A stretch of DNA of 64,000 nucleotides from AC-56 sp963798705 (GCA_963798705.1 CAWCTW010000005.1:2418001-2482000), one strand, 5' to 3'; shown: positions 44,000-52,898, numbered from the stretch's first letter. The notes: generated by a model from the letters alone, not told the origin. Translations and numbers: made by a program.

Positions 44000-44935
44000 C
44001 TACCGCCCGGCGACGGTTGCCTCGGACTCCTCGTAGACCTGTACGAAGCGCAGATAGCTCCCGCCGATCCGGCGGGCCGCCTCATCGCGCTCGACCGAGC
44101 CATCGAGGAAGCCCTTGAGCGGATCTCCCCAGATCGAGCGACCGATGGCGAAGCCGATGAAGCCCGCGACGGGCGCCGCCTGGGTGAGCCACTGGTCCAC
44201 CTTCTCGTCGCTCGCGCCGCGGCCGAGCAGGACGCAGGTGACGTGGTCACGGCCGTCGGCGCGCGTTTGCTCGGCAAGCATCTCGGCGTCCGAGCGCTCC
44301 TCGACTCCCTCGATCTTCCAGATGTCGACCTCTATGCCGGCGCCCTGGATGTCCTCGATCGCGCGGCGCATCAGCTCCGGTCGCAACTCGGCGTCGTAGC
44401 GGTCGGTGTCGCCGTCCGCACGAGCCAGCTGGTCGTCGGTGGCGGGGACGAGCAGCTCGAAGAGGAACTTGCGGCCGTGCTGGTGAAGCCAGTCGGAGAG
44501 GCGCCTCAGGCGGTCGAGCTGACGACGGTTCATGTCGGTGTCCGGGTCGTCCGGGTTGTAGCGGACGAGCACCTTGGAGAAGGCGGGGTCGAACTGTTCG
44601 ATGTGGGCGCCGAACTCGTCGCCGTACTCGAAATCGAACTCGTTCTGGCCGCTCTTCTCAACCGGCATCGCCAGCTTGAGGCCGCGCTCCCTGGCCTCGC
44701 CGGGGATGCTCGTGGGCGCGCCGAACTGCTCGTCCACCAGGGCGCCGGTCGAGGCGGCATCGGCGCCCTCGTCGAGCGCGTGAAGGAGCCCCTCGAAGAT
44801 CAGGTGCTTGGCGTCTGAGATCCTGCGCCTGTCTTCCTCGGTGGGTTCGCGCTCCAGCCCAAACCACTTCTTCTGGAAGGAGCCGCGATGGTCGAACGCA
44901 AGGATGAACAGCTTGCCGTCGTAGCCAGAATTCAT
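44000..44935 (-). CDS. DUF2090 aldolase-like protein (IolC C-terminal domain type)
   Basis: 311 residues. The start (GKLFILAFDHRGSFQKKWFG) and later GALVDEQFGA, KLAMPVEKSGQNEF, KVLVRYNPDD, FLFELLVPATD, VDIWKIEG and CVLLGRGA match the TIM-barrel domain that is fused to the kinase in IolC, related to 2-deoxy-5-keto-gluconate-6-phosphate aldolase. Here it stands alone. The Lys of VDIWKIEG could be a Schiff-base residue. No other inositol genes are nearby, so the substrate is uncertain. The ATG at 44935 is the first after the divergent region. Confidence 0.8.
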   Translation of the reverse strand: MNSGYDGKLFILAFDHRGSFQKKWFGLEREPTEEDRRRISDAKHLIFEGLLHALDEGADAASTGALVDEQFGAPTSIPGEARERGLKLAMPVEKSGQNEFDFEYGDEFGAHIEQFDPAFSKVLVRYNPDDPDTDMNRRQLDRLRRLSDWLHQHGRKFLFELLVPATDDQLARADGDTDRYDAELRPELMRRAIEDIQGAGIEVDIWKIEGVEERSDAEMLAEQTRADGRDHVTCVLLGRGASDEKVDQWLTQAAPVAGFIGFAIGRSIWGDPLKGFLDGSVERDEAARRIGGSYLRFVQVYEESEATVAGR

Positions 44936-45028
44936 GAGGATTCCTCCACATCCCCGGGTTTGCTGGGCGCCGGACACGGATAATAACCGCGGACCCGCTG
45001 CGTACCCGGCGGCCGCGGCCGCAGATAC

Positions 45029-46141
45029 ATGCTCGACCACCGCTTCAACGGCCCGCCGTTCACCATCGGCATCGAGGAGGAGCTGATGCTGCTCGACGCG
45101 CGCGATCTGAGCCTGGCGCAGGCGATCGAGGCGATTCTCGCCGCTGTGCCACCCGACCGCGAGGGGCAGGTGAAGCCGGAGCTGATGCAATCGGTCCTGG
45201 AGATCGCGACCAGGCCGTGCCGGACGGTCGCGGAGGCCGGCGAGGAGCTCCGCGGCCTGCGGCGCATGCTCTCGGGGATCGCCGAGGGGCGCGAGCTGCG
45301 GGTCGCCGCCTCGGGCACGCACCCGTTCGGGCTGTGGGAGGAGCAGGAGATCGTCGACCGCCCGCGCTACACGGAGTTGATCGAGCAGCTCGGCTTCATC
45401 GCCCGCCAGGAGCTGATCTTCGGCACGCACATCCACGTTGCGATCGAGGGACCCGATCGGGCGATCTACGTCGCCGACGGGATCCGGCTCTTCCTGCCGC
45501 TGCTTTTGGCCCTGTCGGCCAACTCGCCGTTCTGGCGCGGCAATCTGACCGGCATGATGTCCTCGCGTACCCCCGTGTTCCGCGCCTTCCCGCGGGCAGG
45601 CGTCCCGCCCCACTACGGCAACTGGGAGATCTACTCCAACCGGGTCGAGCAGATGATGCGCGGCGGCGCGATCGAGGACTACAGCTATCTGTGGTGGGAC
45701 GTCAGGCCCCATCCCAACCTCGGCACGGTCGAGACCCGGATCTTCGACCAGCAGACGACGCTCGAGCACACCATCGCCCTCGCCGCGCTGACAATCTGCC
45801 TCGCGCACCGGATGGCCGCCCTGTACGACGCCGGGGAGCCGCTGATCGGCTTCCCGACCGAGCTGATCGACGACAACAAGGTGCGCGCCGCCCTCAGGGG
45901 AATGGACGGCACGCTCATCGACTTCCGCCGTGGCGAGCAGCTCCCGGCGGAGCGGATGGCGCGAGCGCTCGTCGACGAGCTGATGGACGACGCCGGACAG
46001 CTGGGCTGCAGGTCCGAGCTCGAGCTGGTCGACGATCTGCTGAGCTCTCGGAGCGGGGCCCACCGCCAGCTCCGTCACTGGGAGCGCCATCACGACCTGT
46101 CGAACCTCGTCGAGGAGATGGTCGCGGACACCCGTGCTTAG
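45029..46141 (+). CDS. Carboxylate-amine ligase, GCS2/YbdK family
   Basis: 370 residues, close to the usual 370-380. N-terminus FTIGIEEELMLLDARDLSL carries the Glu residues of the glutamate-cysteine ligase fold; GTHIHVAIEGPDRAIYVADG, LSANSPFWRG and TVETRIFDQQTTLEHTIALA are the family's central motifs. Members join glutamate to an amine such as cysteine using ATP (weak gamma-glutamylcysteine synthetase, EgtA-like). It may contribute to low-molecular-weight thiols, but no partner gene is next to it. Confidence 0.9.
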   Translation: MLDHRFNGPPFTIGIEEELMLLDARDLSLAQAIEAILAAVPPDREGQVKPELMQSVLEIATRPCRTVAEAGEELRGLRRMLSGIAEGRELRVAASGTHPFGLWEEQEIVDRPRYTELIEQLGFIARQELIFGTHIHVAIEGPDRAIYVADGIRLFLPLLLALSANSPFWRGNLTGMMSSRTPVFRAFPRAGVPPHYGNWEIYSNRVEQMMRGGAIEDYSYLWWDVRPHPNLGTVETRIFDQQTTLEHTIALAALTICLAHRMAALYDAGEPLIGFPTELIDDNKVRAALRGMDGTLIDFRRGEQLPAERMARALVDELMDDAGQLGCRSELELVDDLLSSRSGAHRQLRHWERHHDLSNLVEEMVADTRA

Positions 46142-46176
46142 GCGCCCGGCCTGACCAGGGTTATTCTGAGACACCT

Positions 46177-46968
46177 ATGGCCGAGACCGAGCTGAGCGTC
46201 GTTTGCAAGAGCTGCGGCTCGGAGGTGAGCCCGTACGTCACAGAGTGCCCGTACTGTGGCACCCGCCTCCGCAAGCGGGCGCCGAAGCTCGAGCGGCGCG
46301 GCGACGGCCTGGAGGCCCGAGAGAGTCGCCGCGACCGGCGCCGTCGCCGCGCCGCGGAGCGCCGCGAGCGCCGCGAGCGTCTGCAGCGGCTGTCCCTGGC
46401 CGCCGAGCGCCCGTACGTCACCCTTGCCGCGATCCTGGTGCCGGCGGCCCTGCTGATCGTCCAACGGGCCGCGGACCTGAGCCTGTCGGAGCTCGGGGTG
46501 GTCGTGGGACCGCCCGCGGCCAACTCCTGGTGGAACTACCTGGCCGCGCCGTTCCTCTACGACGACATCGGCTACCTGTTCGCGATCGGGCTGGCGATGG
46601 CGCTGTTCGTGCCCGGCCTCGAGCGGCGGCTGGGCGCCGTCCCGACGCTGCTCCTGCTGGTGGCGTGCGGCGCCCTTGGGGCGCTGGCGGCGCCGGGACT
46701 TGACGATGCGCTGGGCGACGGGATCACGCTCGCAAGCGGCGGCAACGGCATCGCGCTGGGAGCGCTGGGCGCCTGGTTCATGATCCGGCGGGCGGATGCG
46801 CGGGTGGACCCCACCGAGGAGGTCGACACGATCCCGGTGGTCGTGGCCGCCATGGTCCTCCTGGCGCTGCCGCTCGTGAACGACTACGCGAACGAGTGGT
46901 CGGGCATCGTCGGCGGGCTGGTGGGCTTGGCGGCGGGGTTCTCGGCCACGCTCGGCCGCCGCCAGTGA
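46177..46968 (+). CDS. Zinc-ribbon rhomboid-like membrane protein lacking the catalytic Ser
   Basis: 263 residues. N-terminal zinc ribbon (CKSCGSEVSPYVTECPYCG, about 10-28), an Arg-rich coiled stretch (about 45-70), then six or so TM segments resembling rhomboid (LFVPGLERRLGAVPTLLLL, then ASGGNGIALGALGAWFMIRR). Active rhomboids have GxSG at this place and a His in the last TM; here it reads GGNG and the last TM (EWSGIVGGLVGLAAG) has no His. Likely an inactive relative acting as an adaptor. ATG 46177. Confidence 0.78.
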   Translation: MAETELSVVCKSCGSEVSPYVTECPYCGTRLRKRAPKLERRGDGLEARESRRDRRRRRAAERRERRERLQRLSLAAERPYVTLAAILVPAALLIVQRAADLSLSELGVVVGPPAANSWWNYLAAPFLYDDIGYLFAIGLAMALFVPGLERRLGAVPTLLLLVACGALGALAAPGLDDALGDGITLASGGNGIALGALGAWFMIRRADARVDPTEEVDTIPVVVAAMVLLALPLVNDYANEWSGIVGGLVGLAAGFSATLGRRQ

Positions 46969-46993
46969 CGGCTGGCGCCGGAGCACCTCGCTG

Positions 46994-47650
46994 ATGCCCG
47001 ACAAGTTCACGGCTCTGACCCCTGAGCTCTATGCCTACGTCGCCGAGCACGGCGCCAGGGTCGACGACGTGCTGGGCCGCCTCGCCGCCGAGACCGAGGC
47101 GCTCGGTGACATCGCGATCATGCAGATCGCGCCCGATCAGGGGGCGTTCATGAGCCTGCTGACCCGCGCCATCGATGCGCGGCGGGCATTGGAGCTCGGC
47201 ACGTTCACGGGCTACTCGGCGATCTGCATTGCCCGTGGATTGGGCGAGGGCGGCACCCTCGTGACCTGCGATCTGAACGGCGAGTGGACTCGGATCGCCC
47301 GCCGCTACTTCGAGGAGGCCGGCGTGGCGGATCGCGTCGACCTGCGCCTCGGGCCCGCCCTGGAGACGATTCGCGTCCTTCCGGCGGACGAGCCATTCGA
47401 CTTCGCGTTCATCGACGCCGACAAGGCCGAGTATCCCGACTACTACGAGGAGTGCCTGCGGCTGCTGCGCCCGGGAGGGTTGATGATGCTCGACAACGTG
47501 CTTCGCGGCGGCAAGGTGCTCGACTCGGACGACGACGACCCCCGGACGCTCGCCACGCGCGAGGTGAACGACCGGGCGATCGCCGACGAGCGCGTCGACG
47601 TCGCGATGCTGGGGGTGGCCGACGGGATCACCCTGGCCCGGAAGCGGTAG
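46994..47650 (+). CDS. Class I SAM-dependent O-methyltransferase
   Basis: 218 residues of the catechol/caffeoyl-CoA O-methyltransferase type. SAM site ALELGTFTGYSAICIARGL near 56-74; metal-binding Asp in FIDADKAEYPDYYEECLRLL and DNVLRGGKV. N-terminal helix LTPELYAYVAEHG is typical. Methylates a hydroxyl group of an unknown small molecule. Followed 14 bases later by a GNAT gene. Confidence 0.92.
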   Translation: MPDKFTALTPELYAYVAEHGARVDDVLGRLAAETEALGDIAIMQIAPDQGAFMSLLTRAIDARRALELGTFTGYSAICIARGLGEGGTLVTCDLNGEWTRIARRYFEEAGVADRVDLRLGPALETIRVLPADEPFDFAFIDADKAEYPDYYEECLRLLRPGGLMMLDNVLRGGKVLDSDDDDPRTLATREVNDRAIADERVDVAMLGVADGITLARKR

Positions 47651-47664
47651 GGCTGCGCGCAGCC

Positions 47665-48426
47665 ATGGACCACGAGGCCGCTCTTGCCACCCACCGCGGC
47701 TCGCTGATGTCGTTCGCCCGCCTGATGGGCAGCAGCGCCGCGAGCGCGCGGGTGTTCGAGCGCGACGGCGTCGTGGCGGCCGTCGCACCCGCGGTGCCGG
47801 ACCGGTCGGTGGTGAACTCGGTCGCCTATCGCGATCCCGAGGCTCTCGCCGCCGCCCTGGACGACCTCGCCGCCACCTACGAGGACGCCGGGGTCGTCGC
47901 CTGGACCGTCTGGGTCCCCGAGGACGATCGCGACGCGGTGGCGCTGCTCGAGGCCGCCGGGCACCGCTTCGACGCCGAGCCGACGGCGATGGTCGCGGAC
48001 CTCGCCGGGCTTCAGGATCCGGACCCCGGCGAGCTCGACTGGAGCGCGGGCGCCGACCCGCGGGTGGTCGCCCGGATCAACGACCGCGCCTACGCCTGGC
48101 CCGACGGCACCTTCGGGGGCGCGATGGAGCGGTTCGGCGACATCGACGGCCTCCGCCTCTACGAGGCGCGCGTGAACGGCGAGCCCGCGTGCGTGCTCGG
48201 CACCTACGACAACGGCCGCGACTGTGAGGTCTACTTCGTCGCGACGCTGCAGGAGCACCGCGGTAAGGGGCTCGCCCGCCGGCTGCTGCACCGGGCCCTG
48301 GTCGAGGCGCGCGAGCGCGGCCTCACCACGTCCAATCTCCAGTCGACGAAGAAGGGCTATTCGGTGTACGAGCGCCTGGGATATGAGCCCATCTGCCGGC
48401 TGGAGATGTGGGAGCGCCGCCAATAG
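47665..48426 (+). CDS. GNAT-family acetyltransferase
   Basis: 253 residues. The C-terminal half carries the acetyl-CoA loop EHRGKGLARRLLHRALVEA (Q/RxxGxG/A), preceded by strand EVYFVATLQ and ending TKKGYSVYERLGYEPICRLE, a standard GNAT end. The N-terminal 120 residues are a degenerate second GNAT-like half. Substrate unknown. ATG 47665 is close behind the methyltransferase gene. Confidence 0.9.
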   Translation: MDHEAALATHRGSLMSFARLMGSSAASARVFERDGVVAAVAPAVPDRSVVNSVAYRDPEALAAALDDLAATYEDAGVVAWTVWVPEDDRDAVALLEAAGHRFDAEPTAMVADLAGLQDPDPGELDWSAGADPRVVARINDRAYAWPDGTFGGAMERFGDIDGLRLYEARVNGEPACVLGTYDNGRDCEVYFVATLQEHRGKGLARRLLHRALVEARERGLTTSNLQSTKKGYSVYERLGYEPICRLEMWERRQ

Positions 48427-48497
48427 GGGTCGGGTGCTCGGTGCATGCCGGGCGCCCGACCCCAGCCCACGGCCCACCGGTTATATGTTGCAGGCCA

Positions 48498-48824
48498 ATG
48501 GCGGTTGATCAGGCGCGGCTGGATGAGGCGATCGATGCGCTCTCGGAGCGGGAGCGCTTTCGCGAGGCGGAGTCCGTCGTCGCCGCGGCCGCGCCCAAGC
48601 TGCAGCGCATCCTGGCCGACGCGCTCGCCGAGGGCGGCTGGTTCGGCGATGCTCACGAGGACGAGGTTCGCAAGGCGGCGACGGCCGAGGGCGAGGAAGA
48701 GCGGCTCGGCGCAGTCCGCACCCTGCTCGCCGAGGAGGCGCGCATGGGGATGATGGTCGGCGTCGCGGTGGGCTGGGCGCTCGCCGGGCAGCTCGGCGCG
48801 ACCACCGACGACGAGGAGGGCTGA
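48498..48824 (+). CDS. Small acidic helical protein, unknown
   Basis: 108 residues, mostly predicted helical and acidic (LDEAIDALSERERFREAESV, AHEDEVRKAATAEGEEERL), with a mildly hydrophobic end (ARMGMMVGVAVGWALAGQLG). I do not recognise the family. ATG 48498; it is 2 bases upstream of the next gene's GTG, so the two are probably co-translated. Confidence 0.65.
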   Translation: MAVDQARLDEAIDALSERERFREAESVVAAAAPKLQRILADALAEGGWFGDAHEDEVRKAATAEGEEERLGAVRTLLAEEARMGMMVGVAVGWALAGQLGATTDDEEG

Positions 48825-48829
48825 GCGTG

Positions 48830-49513
48830 ATGGACATTCGCTTTCTCGGGCAGTCGTGCTTCGAGCTGTCGACGGAGGACGCGCGGGTCGTGGTGGACCC
48901 GTTCCTGGCTCCGAACAACCCGGTCGCGCCGGTCTCGGCCGACCAGGTGGACGCCACCCACGTGCTGGTGAGTCACGGCCACGCCGACCACCTCTCCGAC
49001 GCCGTGGCGGTGGCCGCGCGGAACGGCGCGCCGACGGCGGCGATCGTCGAGCTGGCCCGGTGGCTCGGCGACCAGGGCGTGGCGAACACGATCGATCCGA
49101 ATCTCGGCGGCACGGTCGAGTTCGAGTGGGGGTGGGCGAAGCTGGTGCAGGCGTTTCACACCAGCACCACGCCCGACGGGAACGGGATCGGCCAGGCCGC
49201 CGGCTGGGTGATCAACATCGCCGGCACGACCGTGTACCACACCGGTGACACGTGCCTGTTCGGCGACCTGAAGCTGATCGCCGAGCGCACCCCGCCCGAC
49301 GTGGCCATGCTGCCCATCGGCGGTCACTACACCATGGACCGTCACGACGCGGTGGTGGCCGCGGAGCTGATCGGGGCGCCGACGGTGATCCCGATGCACT
49401 ACAACACGTTCCCGCCGATCGAGGCCGACGCCGAGGCGTTCAGGGCGGACGTAGAGTCCAAGACGCCGTCGAGGGTCGTGATCCTCGAGCCGGGGGACGT
49501 TCACAGGGTTTGA
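48830..49513 (+). CDS. UPF0173-type metallo-beta-lactamase-fold hydrolase
   Basis: 227 residues. Zinc-binding motif SHGHADHLSD (H49, H51, D53, H54), further ligands in YHTGDTCLFGDL and MLPIGGHYTMDRHDAV, and a final IPMHYNTFP. This is the UPF0173 branch (YtkL-like). Substrate unknown. GTG 48827 directly precedes ATG 48830; either could start it. Confidence 0.9.
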   Translation: MDIRFLGQSCFELSTEDARVVVDPFLAPNNPVAPVSADQVDATHVLVSHGHADHLSDAVAVAARNGAPTAAIVELARWLGDQGVANTIDPNLGGTVEFEWGWAKLVQAFHTSTTPDGNGIGQAAGWVINIAGTTVYHTGDTCLFGDLKLIAERTPPDVAMLPIGGHYTMDRHDAVVAAELIGAPTVIPMHYNTFPPIEADAEAFRADVESKTPSRVVILEPGDVHRV

Positions 49514-49530
49514 CGGAGGAGGAGTGAGAG

Positions 49531-50214
49531 ATGCCGGATGTGGAATTCGAGGCCAACGGTGGTACCGCCAGCGGGTACCTGTCGGAGCCCGAGGGCGAGG
49601 GCCCCGGCCTGGTGGTCATGCAGGAGTGGTGGGGGGTCGACGAGCACATCCGCGACGTGTGCGACCGATTCGCGGCCGAGGGGTTCGTCGCGCTGGCGCC
49701 GGACCTCTTCCACGGGGAGACCACCGACCAGCCCGACGAGGCCCAGCAGAAGATGATGGCCCTCAACATGGACGAGGCCGAGAAGGAGATGAGGGGAGCG
49801 GTCAACCACGTGCTCTCCCATCCCAAGTGCAACGGCAACGTGGGCTCGGTCGGCTTCTGCCTCGGCGGCGGGCTGTCGGTCTGGGCGGCGACGGCGAACC
49901 CGCAGATCGGCGCCGTCGTGAGCTTCTACTACGTGATGCCGCACGGCAAGCCGGACTTCTCCAAGATCAACGCGCCGGTCCTCGGCCATTTCGGCACCAG
50001 CGACGACTTCATCTCGGTCGAGGACGCGAAGTCGCTCGAGGCGGAGCTCCAGAACGCCGGGGCCGAGGCCGCGTTCGAGTTCTACGAGGGGGCCGGCCAC
50101 GCGTTCTTCGCGGACCACGACCGCCTGGGCACCTACCACGAGGAGCACTCGAACCGGGCCTGGGGCCGCACGGTGGACTTCTTCAAGCATCACCTGAGCC
50201 GCAACGGCAACTAG
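49531..50214 (+). CDS. Dienelactone hydrolase family protein
   Basis: 227 residues, alpha/beta-hydrolase fold. Catalytic triad C110 (GFCLGGG), D158 or D159 (FGTSDDFIS) and H190 (GAGHAFF), with E32 in QEWWGV, as in carboxymethylenebutenolidase. May hydrolyse dienelactones or related esters; no aromatic degradation genes are nearby. GGAGGAG precedes ATG 49531 by about 7 bases. Confidence 0.92.
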   Translation: MPDVEFEANGGTASGYLSEPEGEGPGLVVMQEWWGVDEHIRDVCDRFAAEGFVALAPDLFHGETTDQPDEAQQKMMALNMDEAEKEMRGAVNHVLSHPKCNGNVGSVGFCLGGGLSVWAATANPQIGAVVSFYYVMPHGKPDFSKINAPVLGHFGTSDDFISVEDAKSLEAELQNAGAEAAFEFYEGAGHAFFADHDRLGTYHEEHSNRAWGRTVDFFKHHLSRNGN

Positions 50215-50229
50215 CGGGGCGCCAAAAAC

Positions 50230-50243
50230 TGGCCAGCTGGCCA
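50230..50243 (+). promoter_or_regulatory. Perfect 14-bp palindrome upstream of the R2-like oxidase
   Basis: TGGCCAGCTGGCCA lies 15 bases after the hydrolase stop and 23 bases before the oxidase ATG. It has no loop, so it suits a dimeric DNA-binding protein better than a terminator. A -10-like TAGGGT follows at about 50254. Confidence 0.45.
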
Positions 50244-50266
50244 ATCGGGGTGTAGGGTAGGCGCCC

Positions 50267-51217
50267 ATGGAAGCCAAGACGACCCCGGAGACGGCGGCGG
50301 CCAGGACAGCACGGACGCTCAGCGAGATCGCGCAGCAGGAGGGGTTCGAGGAGACCTCGGACCCGGCGCTGCAGGAGTCGGCGGACCGCGGCAGGGCGAA
50401 GCTCCTCTCCTACAAGGAGCTGTACCTGCTGTGGGAGCGCCAGCAGTGGGCGACGCAGGACCTCGACTTCGGCCGGGACCGGATCGACTGGCACGAGCGG
50501 ATCCCGCCCGAGGAGCGCTTCCAGCGCATGTACGGGCTGTCCGGGTTCTTCATCGGCGAGCAGCGGGTGACCGACGAGCTCGGACCGATCATGCGCGCCT
50601 GTCCGAGCGAGGAGCAGCGCATCTTCCTGTCGACCCAGATCGCCGATGAGGCCCGCCACGTCCGCTTCTTCGACCGCTTCTACAGCGAGGTCGGGGTGCT
50701 CGACGGAACCGGTGATCTGGCCGAGCGCCTGCGGCGGACCGAGGAGCACCTGAACGAGTCGTTCGGCCAGCTGTTCGACGGCCTGCTCCACGAGCGCGTG
50801 AACCGCCTCGCGGCCGAGCCCGAGGACACCGAGGCGCTCGTCGAGGCGGTGACCCTCTACCACATGGTCATCGAGGGGGCCCTGGCGCTCACGGGCCAGC
50901 ACTTCATCATCGAGTACAACACCGAGCAGAACACGCTTCCGGCGTTCGTCGAGGGCTTCAACAACGTCGCCCGCGACGAGCATCGCCACATCGCCTTCGG
51001 GGTTCGCTTCCTCACCGACATGGCCGCCGAGGACGAGCGCTACCGCCAGGCGATCCAGCGCATGATGACCGAGGCGCTGCCGATCGCCGACGGCGTTCTG
51101 GATCCCCCCTGGGCAGAGGAGGACGATTTGGACCTCTTCGGCTACTCGCGCGACGAGACGCACGCCTTCGCCGCCCAGTGCCTCACCCGGCGGATGAAGG
51201 TGATCGGACTCGCCTGA
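50267..51217 (+). CDS. R2-like ligand-binding oxidase (R2lox)
   Basis: 316-residue ferritin-like di-metal protein. Metal ligands can be placed as E98 (GEQRV), E128 and H131 (DEARH), E203 (YHMVIEG) and E238 and H241 (DEHRH), the order of the Mn/Fe R2lox family. V101 and Y198 occupy the positions of the Val-Tyr ether cross-link that defines R2lox. Known members bind a long-chain fatty acid; their physiological reaction is not settled. It differs from ribonucleotide reductase R2, and no nrdA/nrdE is nearby. ATG 50267. Confidence 0.88.
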   Translation: MEAKTTPETAAARTARTLSEIAQQEGFEETSDPALQESADRGRAKLLSYKELYLLWERQQWATQDLDFGRDRIDWHERIPPEERFQRMYGLSGFFIGEQRVTDELGPIMRACPSEEQRIFLSTQIADEARHVRFFDRFYSEVGVLDGTGDLAERLRRTEEHLNESFGQLFDGLLHERVNRLAAEPEDTEALVEAVTLYHMVIEGALALTGQHFIIEYNTEQNTLPAFVEGFNNVARDEHRHIAFGVRFLTDMAAEDERYRQAIQRMMTEALPIADGVLDPPWAEEDDLDLFGYSRDETHAFAAQCLTRRMKVIGLA

Positions 51218-51225
51218 ACCGGCGA

Positions 51226-52815
51226 CTAGCCGGAAACGACCGTGTCGCCGCTGCCCGTCGGGTAGGAGGGGATCGTGTCCGTCGGCGAGCCCGCGTCCGG
51301 TGCCGGAGTCCCGGCGGGATCGCCGAGCGGCGGCGGGGCCGGATCCGAGCCGTCCTCGGTGGTGCCGTCGCTGGAGCTGCCGCCCACGGTCGTGCCGTCA
51401 TCCGCGGTTCCCGTGACGCCGCCGCCGGCTTCCGTGGTGGCGCCGCCGCTGGCTTCGGTGGTGGTGCCGCCGGCCGTCCCGGTGTCGGCCGGAGGAGCGG
51501 TCGCCTCCGGATCCGGAGCAGGCGTGGTCTGCGTCGGCGATGCGGCTGCGGGGTCGACCGGCGGAGCCGTGTCCGCCGGTGGGGTCACGGTCTTGGTCGG
51601 GGCCACAGCGGGCGCGGTCGCCGGGGCGGGCTTGGCGACATCGGCCGCCGCGTGCTCCACCGACCACTGGTTGGTCGGCTGCGCTGACGGCGTCGCGCGC
51701 ATCGGGGTCGGGTCGTGACCCTTCAGGTTGTCGGCGCCGACGGCGCCCGCGGTGATCAGGGCAGCGGTGGCCACGCCGACGGCCGCCTTCGCGCCGACGA
51801 CACCGCCCACGGTGCCGAGGGCTCCGCCGAGCGAGATGCCCGAGCCGCCGGCGGTCGCCGCGGCGGCGCCGATCGAACCGGCGGCACCGCCAACCGACCC
51901 CGCGGCCCCCGCTGATCCCGCGGCCCCGGCCGCTCCCGCCCCTCCGCCGGCGCCGCCTGCGGATCCCGCCGCTCCGCTCGCCGGGCCGGCGGCCCCGCCG
52001 CCACTGCCCCCGAGCTTCGATCCCAAGAGCTTTCCAACCGCACCGAGCAGGCCGAACGGAGCGAGACCGGCGAGCGACCTCGACGTGGAGCGCAGCTGGC
52101 CGCGGAAGCGCCGGCACGACGAGCACTCCTTGACATGACGGCGAGCGGGGCCAGAGACCTTGCTGAGCCCCTCGGCGGCCTCGGCCAGCTCCAGTCGCAC
52201 GTCGTCGCATGCCAGGATGCGAGCCTCGCTCGCCTCGGCGAGCGACATCCTGGCCCGGACCAGCAGCGACTTCACGGCCGGGAGCGTGACGTCCATCGCC
52301 TGCGCGATCTCCGTGTAGGTGAGGCCGTCCATCTCCCTGAGGAGCAGCGCGCTGCGCTGTGTCTCCGGCAGCTCCTGCATGTCGGCGACGATCGTCCGCA
52401 GCTCCTCCCGGCGCTGCACGCGCTCGAGCGTGGTCGTCCCGTTGGCGTGCGGGTGGACGTCCATCGAGTCCTGCCCGTCAGCCACCGGCTTGCGCAGGTG
52501 GTTGAGGCAGCGATTTCGTGCGATGCGATAGAGCCACGGCCGGGCGTTGATCGGCCGCTCGTCGGCCAGCATGGCCGTATGGGCGGCGACGAAGGCCTCC
52601 TGCAGGAGGTCCTCGGCGTCCTGGCTGCAGCCGACCATGTGGCGACAGAACCCGAGCAGCCGTGCCTGGTAGCGGTCGAAGAGCACCTCGAACGCCCGGT
52701 CGTGCCCGCCGCGGATCAGAGCGACGAGCTTATCGTCGCTCTGCAGGCGCAGCAACGGCGAGCGCCGCGCGAGCAGGCCGCTATGGCCGGCAGTTGTGAG
52801 GGCGGAGGCCTCCAT
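51226..52815 (-). CDS. ECF sigma factor fused to a zinc anti-sigma motif and membrane/PT-rich tail
   Basis: 529 residues. Sigma region 2 is at about 40-105 (FEVLFDRYQARLLGFCRHMV, DAEDLLQEAF) and region 4 at about 145-190 (MDGLTYTEIAQAMDVTLPAV). A zinc-finger anti-sigma (zf-HC2) pattern follows in the same chain: C202, H226, C230, C233 (HVKECSSC). Then a Gly/Ala-rich stretch, a hydrophobic segment (about 326-360) and a Pro/Thr-rich outer tail of 170 residues. It appears to be a sigma factor tethered to the membrane. ATG 52815; the frame is open upstream through the tRNA-Leu without homology. Confidence 0.85.
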   Translation of the reverse strand: MEASALTTAGHSGLLARRSPLLRLQSDDKLVALIRGGHDRAFEVLFDRYQARLLGFCRHMVGCSQDAEDLLQEAFVAAHTAMLADERPINARPWLYRIARNRCLNHLRKPVADGQDSMDVHPHANGTTTLERVQRREELRTIVADMQELPETQRSALLLREMDGLTYTEIAQAMDVTLPAVKSLLVRARMSLAEASEARILACDDVRLELAEAAEGLSKVSGPARRHVKECSSCRRFRGQLRSTSRSLAGLAPFGLLGAVGKLLGSKLGGSGGGAAGPASGAAGSAGGAGGGAGAAGAAGSAGAAGSVGGAAGSIGAAAATAGGSGISLGGALGTVGGVVGAKAAVGVATAALITAGAVGADNLKGHDPTPMRATPSAQPTNQWSVEHAAADVAKPAPATAPAVAPTKTVTPPADTAPPVDPAAASPTQTTPAPDPEATAPPADTGTAGGTTTEASGGATTEAGGGVTGTADDGTTVGGSSSDGTTEDGSDPAPPPLGDPAGTPAPDAGSPTDTIPSYPTGSGDTVVSG

Positions 52816-52898
52816 GTACGCCCGTTCCAGGGAACACGCTACAGGCGAAATAGTTGCTGTCAAGGCATCTCGACCAGAGCGCCCGGTCAGGGGAGGAG

